The notes: generated by a model from the sequence alone, not told the origin. 64,000 nt of DNA from Helicobacter suis (GCF_902196135.1 NZ_CABIKE010000001.1:232342-296341), one strand, 5' to 3'; numbered from the stretch's first letter, positions 36,923 through 46,540 are shown. Program-made: numbers and translations.

Positions 36923-38178
36923 AGGCTTTTAAGCAAAAATTTAAAAGCGCGTTTGGGGATTTTAAGCAGTTTTGCACCCAAAAGTTTTTAAAAAGTTTAG
37001 AATATCTAAGAGACTGCCCCGTACCTGCTTGCATGGAAGAATTAAGAGAGGAAGTTTTTAAGCGCTTTGATGGGCTAGAGTACCTTGATTCATACCAGGC
37101 CTTTCAAATATTAGAGGATAATAGCGTGGTATGGTTAGTAGATTTAGAGACGATCCAACTAGAAGGAGATCACACAATTAAAGAGACCTTACCCCTTAAA
37201 AAAGGGGAGAGATTTTCTACAATCGCCAAACACGCCAAATGTGAGGGGAAAATTATCCCCCTTGAGTGTATTGCATCGCAATTTTTTAAATCCCTCAATG
37301 AAGAAATCAATCGCCTTAACATAGAGTTAGAAAAAATCCTTGCAGAAAAACAAGCCCTTTTATTTGACTTAGAGCCTGAGGAAGTACAGGATTGTTTAGA
37401 TTTCTTTGGCATGCAAGAGGAAAATGTAGAGGAGGAACAAGAAAAGTCAGAGCAAGAAGCAGAACAAAGTGAGGCAGAGCAGGCTATCAAAACGCTAAAA
37501 GCGCACTTGAAAGATAAGGGGTTAGAAAAATTGCTACGAAAAATGGGCGGGGAAGTTCTGATGCGATCCTCTTGTACTACTCAAGCGCGTTTAGTGGCGT
37601 TGCATGACTTTTTAGAGGAATATAAGGATAAAAGCTACAAACAAGAAAGAGAACAACGCCAAAAGGAGCTTTTAGAAGATAACACGACCTTGGAGCATTT
37701 TAAAGATTTATGTAATCGCGATTTAAAATCCTTTAATGCTAGCAAATTAAAAGCCAAATGTCTAGAGTTAGTCTTAGAAGCACTCAAGCAAGACCAGCTA
37801 GGGGCTAAGCTTGTATCTTACTATGAATACAGCAAGCAAGAAAAACCTCTTAAAGACGCACTCAAAACCAAAAAAGATGAGTTGGTGAAATTGGTGTTAG
37901 ATAAACTTAAAAACTTAAGCGATAAAGAGATTATCACCCTCTTAGGGCAAAAATGGTTTGATCCTTTGGAAAACGCGCTTTTTGTACTGCCTAATTTATG
38001 GATTACAGATTTAGCACGCCAGGTACAAGGCTTAGAGAATAGATATAACCCTTGTTTGCAAGAAGTGCAGACGGCTATTATCCAAAACTGCAAAGAATGC
38101 AGCGCTGCACTTCAGGATTTAGAGGGCTTTAAGGATCATCAAGGGTTACAACACTTAGTAGAATTGCTTAAGGTCTAA
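36919..38178 (+). CDS. hsdM: HsdM, C-terminal part, separated by a frameshift
   Basis: Roughly 420 residues that continue HsdM after the C4 tract: the IKAFKQKFKSAFGDFKQF stretch typical of the region after RPGY in M subunits, then a long acidic coiled-coil region with runs of glutamate (residues around EENVEEEQEKSEQEAEQ) and a helical C-terminus. The start is not a true start; the ORF opens at 36877 in the other frame without a ribosome site. The C-terminal arm of HsdM contacts HsdS and DNA, so a split protein would probably be inactive. hsdS starts 1 bp after the stop. Confidence 0.8.
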   Translation: MKAFKQKFKSAFGDFKQFCTQKFLKSLEYLRDCPVPACMEELREEVFKRFDGLEYLDSYQAFQILEDNSVVWLVDLETIQLEGDHTIKETLPLKKGERFSTIAKHAKCEGKIIPLECIASQFFKSLNEEINRLNIELEKILAEKQALLFDLEPEEVQDCLDFFGMQEENVEEEQEKSEQEAEQSEAEQAIKTLKAHLKDKGLEKLLRKMGGEVLMRSSCTTQARLVALHDFLEEYKDKSYKQEREQRQKELLEDNTTLEHFKDLCNRDLKSFNASKLKAKCLELVLEALKQDQLGAKLVSYYEYSKQEKPLKDALKTKKDELVKLVLDKLKNLSDKEIITLLGQKWFDPLENALFVLPNLWITDLARQVQGLENRYNPCLQEVQTAIIQNCKECSAALQDLEGFKDHQGLQHLVELLKV

Positions 38179-38179
38179 C

Positions 38180-38878
38180 ATGTACATTACACAAAAGAAA
38201 GCCCTTTTAGAGAGAATTAAACAAAGGTTGCTAGAGCTGTTGTTAGACTTTAAAAACTATAGTTTAGCAGAAGCACCCAGCACACAAGACCCAATCTTAG
38301 ACGCGTTTAATCCCCCAACAAGCCTTATTAAACACCCCCTACTCAAAGAGAGCTTTAGGGTGGAGTGGGTGAGATTGGGAGAGGTGTTAAGCTTGGAATA
38401 TGGCGATAGTTTACCCGAATATAAAAGGATAATAGGAAAGTATCCTATTATGGGATCTAATGGAGTTGTAGGTTACCACAACACTTTTTTAATCAGAAGT
38501 CCCGCCATTATTGTTGGGCGTAAGGGTTCAGCGGGGAAAGTGAATTACATGGATCAGGATTGTTATCCCATAGATACAACTTATTTTGTCCAACTCAAAA
38601 TAGAATGTTCTTTAAAGTTTGTTTATTATGTTCTTACTAATCTGCAATTGGAACATCTAAAGACGGGCGGAGGAGTCCCCGGATTGAATCGTGAACATGT
38701 GTATCAAATTCTTATTCCCCTCCCCCCTCTTCTTATTCAAGAAAAAATCATACACCTAATAAGCACCCTTGATAATCTCATTGTGCTTTATGCACAACAG
38801 CAAACTCTTTTAGAGAGAATCACCCACCACTTTAGAGATCAATTTGCAGGAGAGCTAAATGACAGAGAAAGATTTTGA
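38180..38878 (+). CDS. hsdS: Half-size type I specificity subunit HsdS
   Basis: A 232-residue protein with one target-recognition domain instead of two. Layout: an N-terminal helix (KKALLERIKQRLLELLL), a conserved entry segment ending ESFRVEWVRLGEV, the recognition domain (about 75-180), and the exit segment IPLPPLLIQEKIIHLISTLDNLI with a coiled-coil arm. Half-size HsdS proteins work as dimers and recognise palindromic split sites. The entry segment (38320-38385) is repeated in inverted form at 42225-42290. It starts right after hsdM and overlaps hsdR by 20 bp. Confidence 0.88.
   Translation: MYITQKKALLERIKQRLLELLLDFKNYSLAEAPSTQDPILDAFNPPTSLIKHPLLKESFRVEWVRLGEVLSLEYGDSLPEYKRIIGKYPIMGSNGVVGYHNTFLIRSPAIIVGRKGSAGKVNYMDQDCYPIDTTYFVQLKIECSLKFVYYVLTNLQLEHLKTGGGVPGLNREHVYQILIPLPPLLIQEKIIHLISTLDNLIVLYAQQQTLLERITHHFRDQFAGELNDRERF
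38320..38385 (+). repeat. Left arm of inverted repeat within hsdS
   Basis: A 66-bp segment matching the reverse complement of 42225-42290 with only a few differences. The core 38348-38379 (32 bp) is identical to 42231-42262 in reverse complement. It encodes the LLKESFRVEWVRLGE entry region of HsdS. Confidence 0.85.
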
Positions 38879-41801
38879 AGAGCAATTTATAGAGGTTTTG
38901 CAAGAACATGGGTATAAAGAAGTGCTTAAGTGGCCTAAACATGAGGATCTTAAAAAAAATTGGCAGGAGATTCTTCATGCAAATAATAAGGATCGTTTGA
39001 AATCACCCTTGGGTGATTCAGAAATGCAAGAATTATTAGAGCAAATCAAGAACAAAACCCCCTATGAGGTCTATAACATGCTAGAGGGGGAGAGTATGGT
39101 GTTAAATCAGGGTGCGACAAATCAGTATCTTAAGATTTTTGATACCAATGGGGGGCTTGGTAACACCTGCTACCAAATTGCTAGGCAGCCATGGTTTGAG
39201 GATAGCCCAAAAAACAAAAAACGAGGGGATTTAAGCCTTCTTATCAATGGCTTACCTTTAGTCCATATTGAGTTAAAAAATGAGGGTGTGTCTTGGCGTG
39301 AGGCCTTTAAACAGATTAGAAATTATGCTAAAGAGGGGGCTTTTAAAGGTTTGTTTCAATGTATCCAGCTTTTTATATGCGCTACCCCTGAAGAAATTGT
39401 CTACTTCCCTAATTTTGGGAAAGCGGAATATTTCAAAGAAAAGTTTTGTCTGCATTGGGCAGATTCTAAAAACAACACTATCCACGATTATAGGGATTTT
39501 ATTAAAAGGTTTTTATCAGTGGATTTTATCCACACATTTCTTAGCCAGTATATGGTATCTGATAACAGCACGCAAAGCTTAAAGGCGATGCGCCCTTATC
39601 AGTGTTATGCCGTGCAAGCAGTTTTAAAAAGTGCAAGGGAAAATCAGGGGAATAAGGGGGGCTATGTTTGGCACACTACAGGCAGCGGTAAAACCCTCAC
39701 GAGCTTTAAAAGTGCGGTTTTATTGTTGCGCCAAACACAAGCCACTAAAGTGGTGTTTCTAGCCGATCGGCGTGAGTTGGTGTTACAAACTTTTCATGAA
39801 TACAAAAAAGCAGATACGACGAATGTGGTGAAAGATACCACCAAGTCTACCCAAGACCTTGAAAAAACACTTGGAGAGAATGGGGAGGCGGTGGTTATTG
39901 CTACCTTGCAACGCATGTCAAAAATCAAATATCATAAGAAATTTGACAAGCATCGTTTTATTTTTATCATAGATGAAGCCCACCGCAGTACCTTTGGAGA
40001 TGTCCGCAAAATAGAGGAGAATTCGCTAGGCATGCTTGAAGCCATTCAAGAGAATTTTAGCAAAGCGCTTTTTATAGGTTTTACCGGCACCCCCAAAGTA
40101 GACAAGATAAGCAAACTGAGCACAGAAGACATTTTTGGGGAGGAATTGCACCGCTACACCCTAGCAGATGGTATGAAAGATGACATGGTGCTAGGCTTTT
40201 ATGTTGATTTTATCAACACCATGCCTAATTTGCGCAAAGATATTGCTAATCTTATGGCCCAAAAAGGCAAAAAGCAAGAAGAATGGATGGATAAAACAAA
40301 AACCCCGCACCAAAAACTTGAGGCAGAAATTCCTTCTGAATGGTTTAATCAAAATCATAAAAAGCAGGTGGTGAAATATATTTTAGAAAACCATAACCGG
40401 TTTAGCAATGACCAAACTTTCCACGCCATTTTTGCCACCTCTAAGATTTTCCCCGATGCTCTGGAGTATTACCAAATCTTTCAAAAAGAACAACACCCCT
40501 ATAAAATTACCGCTATATTTGATCCTAGTGAAAATGACACAATAGACAAGAAATCAGCCATTGAGAAGATACTAGAGGATTATAACCGCTATTTCCGATG
40601 TAAATTTAGTTTTGAGAAGTACGCTATTTTCCAAAAAGATGTAGCCCAGCGCCTTGCCCACAGCGGGCCTTATTTACATTTAGAAAAAGAACAAAACCTA
40701 GACCTTGTAATTGTGGTGGATCAAATGCTGACTGGCTTTGACTCTCAATGGGTGAATACCTTATATTTAGATAAAATCCTAGAGGGAGCAAATTTGATCC
40801 AAGCCTTGAGCCGTACAAACCGCATTTTTGGCCCTAATAAACCCTTTGGCAATATTATCTTTTTGCGCAAATACGCCACCATGAAAGATAACCTAGAACA
40901 AGCAGTTGCCATGTATGCAGACGGGGAAGGTGTTAATATCATAGAGAGCAAACTAGTCCAAAAAGTACACGAGATCAACAAATTACATGCAGACATCACC
41001 ACCCTTTTAAAACAGGATAAAGAGCTTGAAAATCCCAACCAACAAAGAAAATTTCTTAAGCTTTTTAACCAACTAAACACCACCATCAGGAGCGCACAGA
41101 TTCAAGGGCTTAAATGGGATCAAAAACAATATAACCTGAGTGAGACAGAGCAAAACCTATTAGAAAAGCCCCAGAAGCCGGTGGAATTAAAGCTAAAAGA
41201 AGAGACTTTTAAGATGTACTTGCAAAAATATAAAAACATCGCTGGTAACTATGAAAAGCGCAAGCGTGAAAAAGGCATTGAGGATCCAGGGTTTGAAATT
41301 GATTATGGCATAATCGAGCAAGATGAGGGATTGCATGTTGATCTTGAGTATGTTAGCAAATTGCTTCGCGAAAAAGATCAAGAGAAATTGAAGGAAAATC
41401 AAGAAAAGTTAGATCGGTATTTACAAACCCTTGATCCACAAGTTAGAGAGTCTTTTCGAGAGTTTTTGCAGCACCACTTGCCTAAAAATTGGGAAGAAAA
41501 GGGGCTTGAGGCTTGTTTTGATCAATACATTAAATCAAAGCAAGATGAAAAATTACAAGCAGTGGTGCAAGTGCTGGGGGTGGATATTAAACTCTTAAAA
41601 GAGTGCGTAGAAGAGCCCTTACGGCGTGAACATCCTGAAAGATTCTTAACAAGTGAACTTTTTGATAAACTTGAAAAGAGTGCAGATAAAGACGCGGCTA
41701 AAGCTTACTTTGAGAGTAAGAAGGGTAGAGAGTTAAGAGAAGATGATGTAATCAATGAAATATATGCTTTTTTAGAGGATTTCTTAAAAAAACAACCCTA
41801 A
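38859..41801 (+). CDS. hsdR: Type I restriction endonuclease subunit HsdR
   Basis: HsdR is the DNA-translocating and cutting subunit. The 980 residues show an N-terminal PD-(D/E)xK nuclease (D124, E138, K140 in the RGDLSLLING...HIELKNEG stretch), a motor with Walker A TTGSGKT (273-279) and DEAH (372-375), helicase motif GFTGTPK, and a C-terminal helical domain. The frame is intact. AGGAGAGC precedes the ATG, which lies inside the end of hsdS. It meets the second hsdS cassette tail to tail with a 4-bp overlap. Confidence 0.95.
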   Translation: MTEKDFEEQFIEVLQEHGYKEVLKWPKHEDLKKNWQEILHANNKDRLKSPLGDSEMQELLEQIKNKTPYEVYNMLEGESMVLNQGATNQYLKIFDTNGGLGNTCYQIARQPWFEDSPKNKKRGDLSLLINGLPLVHIELKNEGVSWREAFKQIRNYAKEGAFKGLFQCIQLFICATPEEIVYFPNFGKAEYFKEKFCLHWADSKNNTIHDYRDFIKRFLSVDFIHTFLSQYMVSDNSTQSLKAMRPYQCYAVQAVLKSARENQGNKGGYVWHTTGSGKTLTSFKSAVLLLRQTQATKVVFLADRRELVLQTFHEYKKADTTNVVKDTTKSTQDLEKTLGENGEAVVIATLQRMSKIKYHKKFDKHRFIFIIDEAHRSTFGDVRKIEENSLGMLEAIQENFSKALFIGFTGTPKVDKISKLSTEDIFGEELHRYTLADGMKDDMVLGFYVDFINTMPNLRKDIANLMAQKGKKQEEWMDKTKTPHQKLEAEIPSEWFNQNHKKQVVKYILENHNRFSNDQTFHAIFATSKIFPDALEYYQIFQKEQHPYKITAIFDPSENDTIDKKSAIEKILEDYNRYFRCKFSFEKYAIFQKDVAQRLAHSGPYLHLEKEQNLDLVIVVDQMLTGFDSQWVNTLYLDKILEGANLIQALSRTNRIFGPNKPFGNIIFLRKYATMKDNLEQAVAMYADGEGVNIIESKLVQKVHEINKLHADITTLLKQDKELENPNQQRKFLKLFNQLNTTIRSAQIQGLKWDQKQYNLSETEQNLLEKPQKPVELKLKEETFKMYLQKYKNIAGNYEKRKREKGIEDPGFEIDYGIIEQDEGLHVDLEYVSKLLREKDQEKLKENQEKLDRYLQTLDPQVRESFREFLQHHLPKNWEEKGLEACFDQYIKSKQDEKLQAVVQVLGVDIKLLKECVEEPLRREHPERFLTSELFDKLEKSADKDAAKAYFESKKGRELREDDVINEIYAFLEDFLKKQP

Positions 41802-42307
41802 CCCCCCGCTAAAGCGCTCAAAGGGTCTAGTACACGGATGATTTTCTCTTGAATGCATAGAGGGGGGAGGGGGATTTTAAGATTTCTAAAATCTGGTTTT
41901 TGCAAATGTTTTAAACCCGAACCCTTAAAAAAATGCGTATTAATATAATCTATCTGTGTTTCTAATACATAAAAAATAAACTTTGTTAGAGCCACTAATG
42001 GATCGTTGCTAGTAATTACAAAAGTATCGGTAGAATACGCGCTTTTTCCTTTGTAAAATTGTACAACAGCATTTCCACCCGTTGATAGATAAATGTTTTC
42101 TCCCTCTATTAAGGCTTCATCGTAGCGATAAACATTAAGTCCACTTGTATAAAAAGGGTATTTACCTTCCTTGTTCTCTTTGGCTTGATTAACCTGAATT
42201 TTAGATTTGGGTCTTTCTAAAATAACTTCCCCCAATCTCACCCACTCCACCCTAAAGCTCTCCTTGAGTAAGGGGTATTTGACAAGGCTTAAAATATCAT
42301 CAGGCAT
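41798..42307 (-). CDS. Second HsdS recognition cassette in opposite orientation
   Basis: A 169-residue HsdS fragment: entry segment YPLLKESFRVEWVRLGEV, a recognition domain unlike that of the active hsdS (KYPFYTSGLNVY, STGGNAVVQFY), and exit segment IPLPPLCIQEKIIRVLD, after which it stops. It lacks the N-terminal helix and the C-terminal coiled-coil arm. It is most simply a stored alternative specificity that could be brought into hsdS by inversion or gene conversion. It has an ATG, but no matching expression signal is evident. Confidence 0.75.
   Translation of the reverse strand: MPDDILSLVKYPLLKESFRVEWVRLGEVILERPKSKIQVNQAKENKEGKYPFYTSGLNVYRYDEALIEGENIYLSTGGNAVVQFYKGKSAYSTDTFVITSNDPLVALTKFIFYVLETQIDYINTHFFKGSGLKHLQKPDFRNLKIPLPPLCIQEKIIRVLDPLSALAGG
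42225..42290 (-). repeat. Right arm of inverted repeat within the silent hsdS cassette
   Basis: Reverse-complement partner of 38320-38385; the 42231-42262 core is identical. A weaker second similarity joins the exit segments (about 41821-41875 with 38711-38770), so the recognition domain is bracketed by homology on both sides. Confidence 0.85.
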
Positions 42308-42469
42308 AAAACCCTCTCTTATTAAAATTTTCTAGCTATTAACTCTATCCACATTTTATAAAGACAAGAGCATAGCACACTCTCTTAAGCACAACATTAA
42401 GGCACATTAAGCCCATACAAAAAAACGCATATATGATGTTTTTTTCTATTTTTGCTAGGATTTTTTTGC

Positions 42470-42475
42470 TAAAAT
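42470..42475 (+). promoter_or_regulatory. Probable -10 box of the Hof gene pair
   Basis: TAAAAT preceded by TTGC forms an extended -10 element (TGNTAAAAT type), about 47 bases before the TTG start. A near-duplicate TTTTTGCTAGGAT lies just upstream, with a T7 run between the two. AAGG at 42512 serves as ribosome site. Confidence 0.4.
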
Positions 42476-42521
42476 TGCAAGGATCATAAGATTTCTCATC
42501 CTAACTTTTGCAAGGCTGGTT

Positions 42522-43895
42522 TTGAAGTTTAGAAATCTTTGGATACTCTTGCTTTCTTTTTCTTATTTATTGGCTTTTGATTATAAAATTAGTGGCCGTG
42601 CTGGCTCATTTTCACGCGTGGGGTTTAACAATTCAGGCATCAATTCAAATAAGGGAATTTATCCAACGGGGAGTTATGTTACCACCGTAGGAATGCTACA
42701 AATTGATGCTAATTTACTGCCTAAATCTGTAAGTGGGCATAAACTCAGCGCAGGCATTGGAGGAGAATTAGGTGCTCTGGCTTTTGATTCAACAAGAACC
42801 CTTATTAATCAAAGCGATCCGAGTGCAGGATACCAACCCGCTGGCTGGTATTATATCGGGCGTTGGCAGGGTTATTTATTACATGCCCCATGGGCTAAAT
42901 CTAACTATGGCAATAGCTTATACGCCCATAACTACATTATTTATAATGCCTATATCAGTTATGCTTACAAAGATATAGCGGGCTGTACTCTGGGGCGTTA
43001 TCATAGCCATGCACTTTTTTTAAGCGATCACAATCAAGGGTTTGAGTGTTTTGTAAAAAAGAAAAGTTGGCGTTTGGATTGGTTTAGTAGCTATGGACGG
43101 GGCCGTTCTACTTTGCAATATATCCGCGACTTTTACGCACCCGTTCAATACGAGTTTGCCAATGGAAAGCGCTTTAATTATGGCATGCACGCAGCCACTC
43201 TCTCTTGGAATAAGAAATCTTGGGATATTAAAACTTTTCTGTGGTTTTATCCTAAAAATTATAGCGCCCCGGGGGGACAAATTTCTTATGATACCAAGCA
43301 GAGTTTAAAAACTTGGCGCATAGAAAACCACCTTTATTTTTGGTTTCCTATCTATGCTAAAGAATTAGCCTCCACTTACTGGCGCAGTAGCCCGATTGAA
43401 CACTTTACAGCTTCTCTTTTATTCCAACAAAATTTTTTAATCCATGCCTACCATTTTGGCTGGAGTGTTTATAAGAATTTTGGCAATTCAAATGCCATGT
43501 TTGCGCGCTTTGGCACGCCTATTAATTATGATACTAAAGATAATACCCCCTATGAAAGCCGTTTAGATAATCTTTATAATAGCAATGCGCTCACACTAGT
43601 AGCACGGGGGGGAGGTGCTTATAAAAAGCTTTCTTGGGAAATTTTAGGTAGGCTTACCTATTCGCCTAAAGCCAATGAACAAGTTTTGGGTTTAACCTGT
43701 TTTTATAATGTAACTAAAAATATCCGTGCAATGCTGCGGCTTGATTATTATGAAGTGTTCACACACCGCGGGTATAAGGTGGGTTATTCTGGAGCCCCTA
43801 ACTTTAAATTTGCCCCCACCATTCAAGATCGCAGCTATCTTATGACCTCTATTAGTTATCAATTTGGAGGTTTTACAAAGTTTATCAAAAAGTGA
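42522..43895 (+). CDS. Hof-family outer membrane protein, first of tandem pair
   Basis: A 457-residue outer-membrane protein. It starts with TTG (AAGG upstream) and a signal peptide ending YLLA, followed at once by the Hof N-terminal block FDYKISGRAGSFSRVGFNNS and PTGSYVTTVGMLQIDANLLP. Later motifs shared with the partial Hof gene at the window start include VYKNFGNSNA and WEILGRLTYSPKANEQ; the last strand begins DRSYLMTSISY. A G7 tract (43606-43612) encodes RGGGA. Function unknown; porin or adhesin is likely. The next Hof gene starts 7 bp after the stop. Confidence 0.9.
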   Translation: MKFRNLWILLLSFSYLLAFDYKISGRAGSFSRVGFNNSGINSNKGIYPTGSYVTTVGMLQIDANLLPKSVSGHKLSAGIGGELGALAFDSTRTLINQSDPSAGYQPAGWYYIGRWQGYLLHAPWAKSNYGNSLYAHNYIIYNAYISYAYKDIAGCTLGRYHSHALFLSDHNQGFECFVKKKSWRLDWFSSYGRGRSTLQYIRDFYAPVQYEFANGKRFNYGMHAATLSWNKKSWDIKTFLWFYPKNYSAPGGQISYDTKQSLKTWRIENHLYFWFPIYAKELASTYWRSSPIEHFTASLLFQQNFLIHAYHFGWSVYKNFGNSNAMFARFGTPINYDTKDNTPYESRLDNLYNSNALTLVARGGGAYKKLSWEILGRLTYSPKANEQVLGLTCFYNVTKNIRAMLRLDYYEVFTHRGYKVGYSGAPNFKFAPTIQDRSYLMTSISYQFGGFTKFIKK

Positions 43896-43902
43896 GGAAT
43901 CC

Positions 43903-45273
43903 ATGCATCACTCTTTGCACTTCTATATTGCGCGCACAATTCTTGGAAGTTTACTTGGATTTATGGATTTATATGCTTTTGATTACCATATTTCAGGCAA
44001 TGTAGGTTCATTCTCACGCATTGGTTTTAACAACGCCCCTATTAACTCAGATAAAGGGCTTTATCCTACGGGTAGTTATGTAACCACTATTGGGGCGCTA
44101 CAAGTAGATGCTAATTTATTACCAAAATCTATTAGCGCACACAAACTAAGTATAGGGCTTGGTGGAGAAGTAGGGGGATTAGCCTATGATTCAACTAGGG
44201 CTTTGAGAGATCAGAGTGTGCCTAATTCAGGTTTGCAACCGGCTAACTGGTATTATATGGGGCGCTGGGAAGGGTATTTAATGAATGCTTCTTGGAAGTC
44301 TGTACGCTTAGAAGATGAATCGCATGCTAAAAACTATGTTTTATATAATGCCTATCTAAATTACACCTACAAAGATATTTTTGGAATCATACTAGGCCGC
44401 TATATCAGTTCTGAGGCTTTGTTTTTGCGTGGCTATAATCAAGGCTTTACGCTCTTTTTACATCTGGGCAATTTCAAACTTACATGGTTTAGCACCTATG
44501 GCAGGGGTTTAGCCAATGTCCAATTTATCCGGGATTTTTATGCCCCTGTGAGTTATGAGTTTAGTAGTGGCCGCCGTGTCAATTATGGTATGCATGCCAT
44601 CTCTTTAGTTTATGCAACCAAGCACTACACGATCAAACCCTTCTTTTGGTTTTATCCTAAAAATTTTAACGCCCCCGGCTTACAAGTAAGTGCAACCTTT
44701 AATCCGGGTCAGTTCAAAATCCAAACCGATATTTATGCTTGGTTTCCCATTTATAGCGCTGCTCTAGCCAAAACCTATTATCGTGGCAATTTAATAGGCC
44801 GGGATACGGCTACTCTTTTAGTGCGCCAACGGCTTTACTACAAAGATTACTATTTTGGTTATGGGGTGTATAAGAATTTTGGCAACGCTAATGCCCAGTT
44901 AGGCTGGAATGGTTCGCCTGTTTCTTTTGATACTACAGATGATACGCCCTATGAAGATGCTTATACCAATCTTTATGATGCCAATGCCATTACTTTACAT
45001 GCCCGTTTAGGTGGAGCATTTAAACATTTTTCTTGGTATCTACTAGGCAAGCTTACCTTTGCTCCGCGCGCACAATCACAAAGTCTAGGTCTGACATGCG
45101 AGTATAATTTAGGTAAACATATCCACTTGATGTTACGAATCAATGGCTACCAAGTAAGCATGCATAGAGGTTACAAAGTGGCCTATTTTGGAGCCCCCAA
45201 CCCTAAATTTGCCCCCACTACCCAAAATCGTAGCTATGTCATGACTTCTATTAAATACGATTTAGCACTCTAA
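43903..45273 (+). CDS. Hof-family outer membrane protein, second of tandem pair
   Basis: A 456-residue paralogue of the preceding gene, with near-identical blocks (SFSRIGFNN, PTGSYVTTIGALQVDANLLPKS, GRWEGYLM, NYGMHAISL, FWFYPKNF, NRSYVMTSIKY). The ATG at 43903 has GAGGAA upstream; a longer frame from 43864 lies in the end of the first Hof gene. The pair clearly arose by tandem duplication and then diverged. It ends 76 bp before the terD operon. Confidence 0.9.
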   Translation: MHHSLHFYIARTILGSLLGFMDLYAFDYHISGNVGSFSRIGFNNAPINSDKGLYPTGSYVTTIGALQVDANLLPKSISAHKLSIGLGGEVGGLAYDSTRALRDQSVPNSGLQPANWYYMGRWEGYLMNASWKSVRLEDESHAKNYVLYNAYLNYTYKDIFGIILGRYISSEALFLRGYNQGFTLFLHLGNFKLTWFSTYGRGLANVQFIRDFYAPVSYEFSSGRRVNYGMHAISLVYATKHYTIKPFFWFYPKNFNAPGLQVSATFNPGQFKIQTDIYAWFPIYSAALAKTYYRGNLIGRDTATLLVRQRLYYKDYYFGYGVYKNFGNANAQLGWNGSPVSFDTTDDTPYEDAYTNLYDANAITLHARLGGAFKHFSWYLLGKLTFAPRAQSQSLGLTCEYNLGKHIHLMLRINGYQVSMHRGYKVAYFGAPNPKFAPTTQNRSYVMTSIKYDLAL

Positions 45274-45308
45274 AAGACTGATTTAGCCTAAAATGCTCGT
45301 TTTTCTGT

Positions 45309-45314
45309 TAGAAT
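45309..45314 (+). promoter_or_regulatory. Probable -10 box of the terD operon
   Basis: TAGAAT with a TGT extension just upstream, about 33 bases before the ATG. AAGGGAG provides the ribosome site. Confidence 0.4.
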
Positions 45315-45349
45315 GGGGGCTTATTTGATCAAAATATAAGGGAGATATG

Positions 45350-45928
45350 ATGTCAGTTAGTTTAGTTAAAGGTGGAAGGCTTTCTTTGAGTAAAGAAAAA
45401 CCCGGATTGTCTAAAATTGTTGTGGGGCTGGGCTGGGATGTGAATGCAAGCGATACAGGGCGCGAGTTTGATTTAGATGCTTCTGCGTTTTTAACAGATG
45501 CTTCCGGTAAAGTTAGTGATGATGCTAATTTTGTGTTTTATAACAATCTTACAAGTAAAGATGGATCTGTAGTACACACCGGAGATAATCGCACCGGAGC
45601 CGGTGAGGGCGATGATGAAAGCATTAAAGTTGATTTATCTAAAGTTTCTGCTGATATAAAAGAAATTAATATTGTCGTTACTATTCATGAAGCCAGTGAG
45701 CGCAAACAAAATTTTGGCATGGTTAGAAATGCCTTTGTACGCGTTGTAGATGAAAGCGATGGGAAAGAAATTTTGCGTTATGACTTAGAAGAGGATTTTT
45801 CTATTGAAACTGCCTTGATGTTTGGGCGACTCTATAGAGATAATAATGAGTGGAAATTTGCCGCTGTAGGCACAGGGTTTAAAGAAGGTCTAGCGGGCTT
45901 TTGTAAACAATTTGGCGTGAATATTTAA
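45350..45928 (+). CDS. terD: TerD-family stress protein
   Basis: A 192-residue TerD-domain protein. Family marks are [14 protein letters not shown] at the start, [11 protein letters not shown] and [15 protein letters not shown], whose acidic residues bind calcium in known TerD proteins, and the end [16 protein letters not shown]. TerD proteins belong to tellurite-resistance-type stress systems in the cytoplasm; their molecular action is still poorly known. The second of two adjacent ATGs is chosen by spacing to AAGGGAG and by family start. The next TerD-type gene starts 9 bp later. No terB or terC is visible in this window. Confidence 0.93.
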   Translation: MSVSLVKGGRLSLSKEKPGLSKIVVGLGWDVNASDTGREFDLDASAFLTDASGKVSDDANFVFYNNLTSKDGSVVHTGDNRTGAGEGDDESIKVDLSKVSADIKEINIVVTIHEASERKQNFGMVRNAFVRVVDESDGKEILRYDLEEDFSIETALMFGRLYRDNNEWKFAAVGTGFKEGLAGFCKQFGVNI

Positions 45929-45937
45929 AGGAGTTTC

Positions 45938-46540
45938 ATGGTTAGTCTAGTTAAAGGGCAAAAGATTTCTTTAAAGAAAGAAGATGGCAATGCGCTTAAA
46001 TCCTTTTGTGTGGGGGCTAATTGGGGGGCGATTAGTAAAAAGGGTTTTTTTGGCAATACCAAGACTGAAGCGGTGGATTTAGATTTGAGTGTGGGGCTAT
46101 TTGATCAAAATAAGCGCCTAGTAGATTGTGTGTATTTTGGTAAGAAAGCAAGTAGTGGGATTAAACATAGCGGCGATGATCGCACAGGCGATGTAGGAGG
46201 CGATGATGGGCTAGATAATGAAATTATTAGCCTTGCTTTAGATAGTTTAGATCCAGCCATTGAGCAATTAGTTTTTGTACTTAATTCTTATACCCATATT
46301 GATTTTGATAAAATCCCCTTTGCTAGTATTAGGCTTTATGAGGGCACGCCAGAGAAAGTACAAAATATCTTTGCTTCTTACAATGTGGCTAAAGATGTGG
46401 CTTTTGCAGGCAAGGAGGCCATGATTTTAGGCAAACTTTATAAACACAATGGGGAATGGAAGTTTAGCGCCATTGGCGAACCTACAGCTGATTCTAAATT
46501 AGAAACACTTCTAAAAGAGTCCGTGCCTAAATATTTATGA
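45938..46540 (+). CDS. Second TerD-family protein (TerZ-like)
   Basis: A 200-residue paralogue: VSLVKGQKISLKKEDG, an insertion (ISKKGFFGNTKTEA) seen in TerZ-type members, VDLDLSVGLFD, HSGDDRTGDVGGDDGLDNE with the calcium-binding acidic pattern, and GKLYKHNGEWKFSAIG. AAGGAG precedes the ATG. Its TGA overlaps the ATG of the HD-domain gene (ATGA), so translation is coupled. It likely forms a complex or pair with the upstream TerD. Confidence 0.9.
   Translation: MVSLVKGQKISLKKEDGNALKSFCVGANWGAISKKGFFGNTKTEAVDLDLSVGLFDQNKRLVDCVYFGKKASSGIKHSGDDRTGDVGGDDGLDNEIISLALDSLDPAIEQLVFVLNSYTHIDFDKIPFASIRLYEGTPEKVQNIFASYNVAKDVAFAGKEAMILGKLYKHNGEWKFSAIGEPTADSKLETLLKESVPKYL

Noticed and set aside
36905..36925. 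Programmed ribosomal frameshift in hsdM
   Set aside because: No slippery heptamer in the zero frame and no obvious downstream pseudoknot; a base gain or loss in CCCC explains it more simply.
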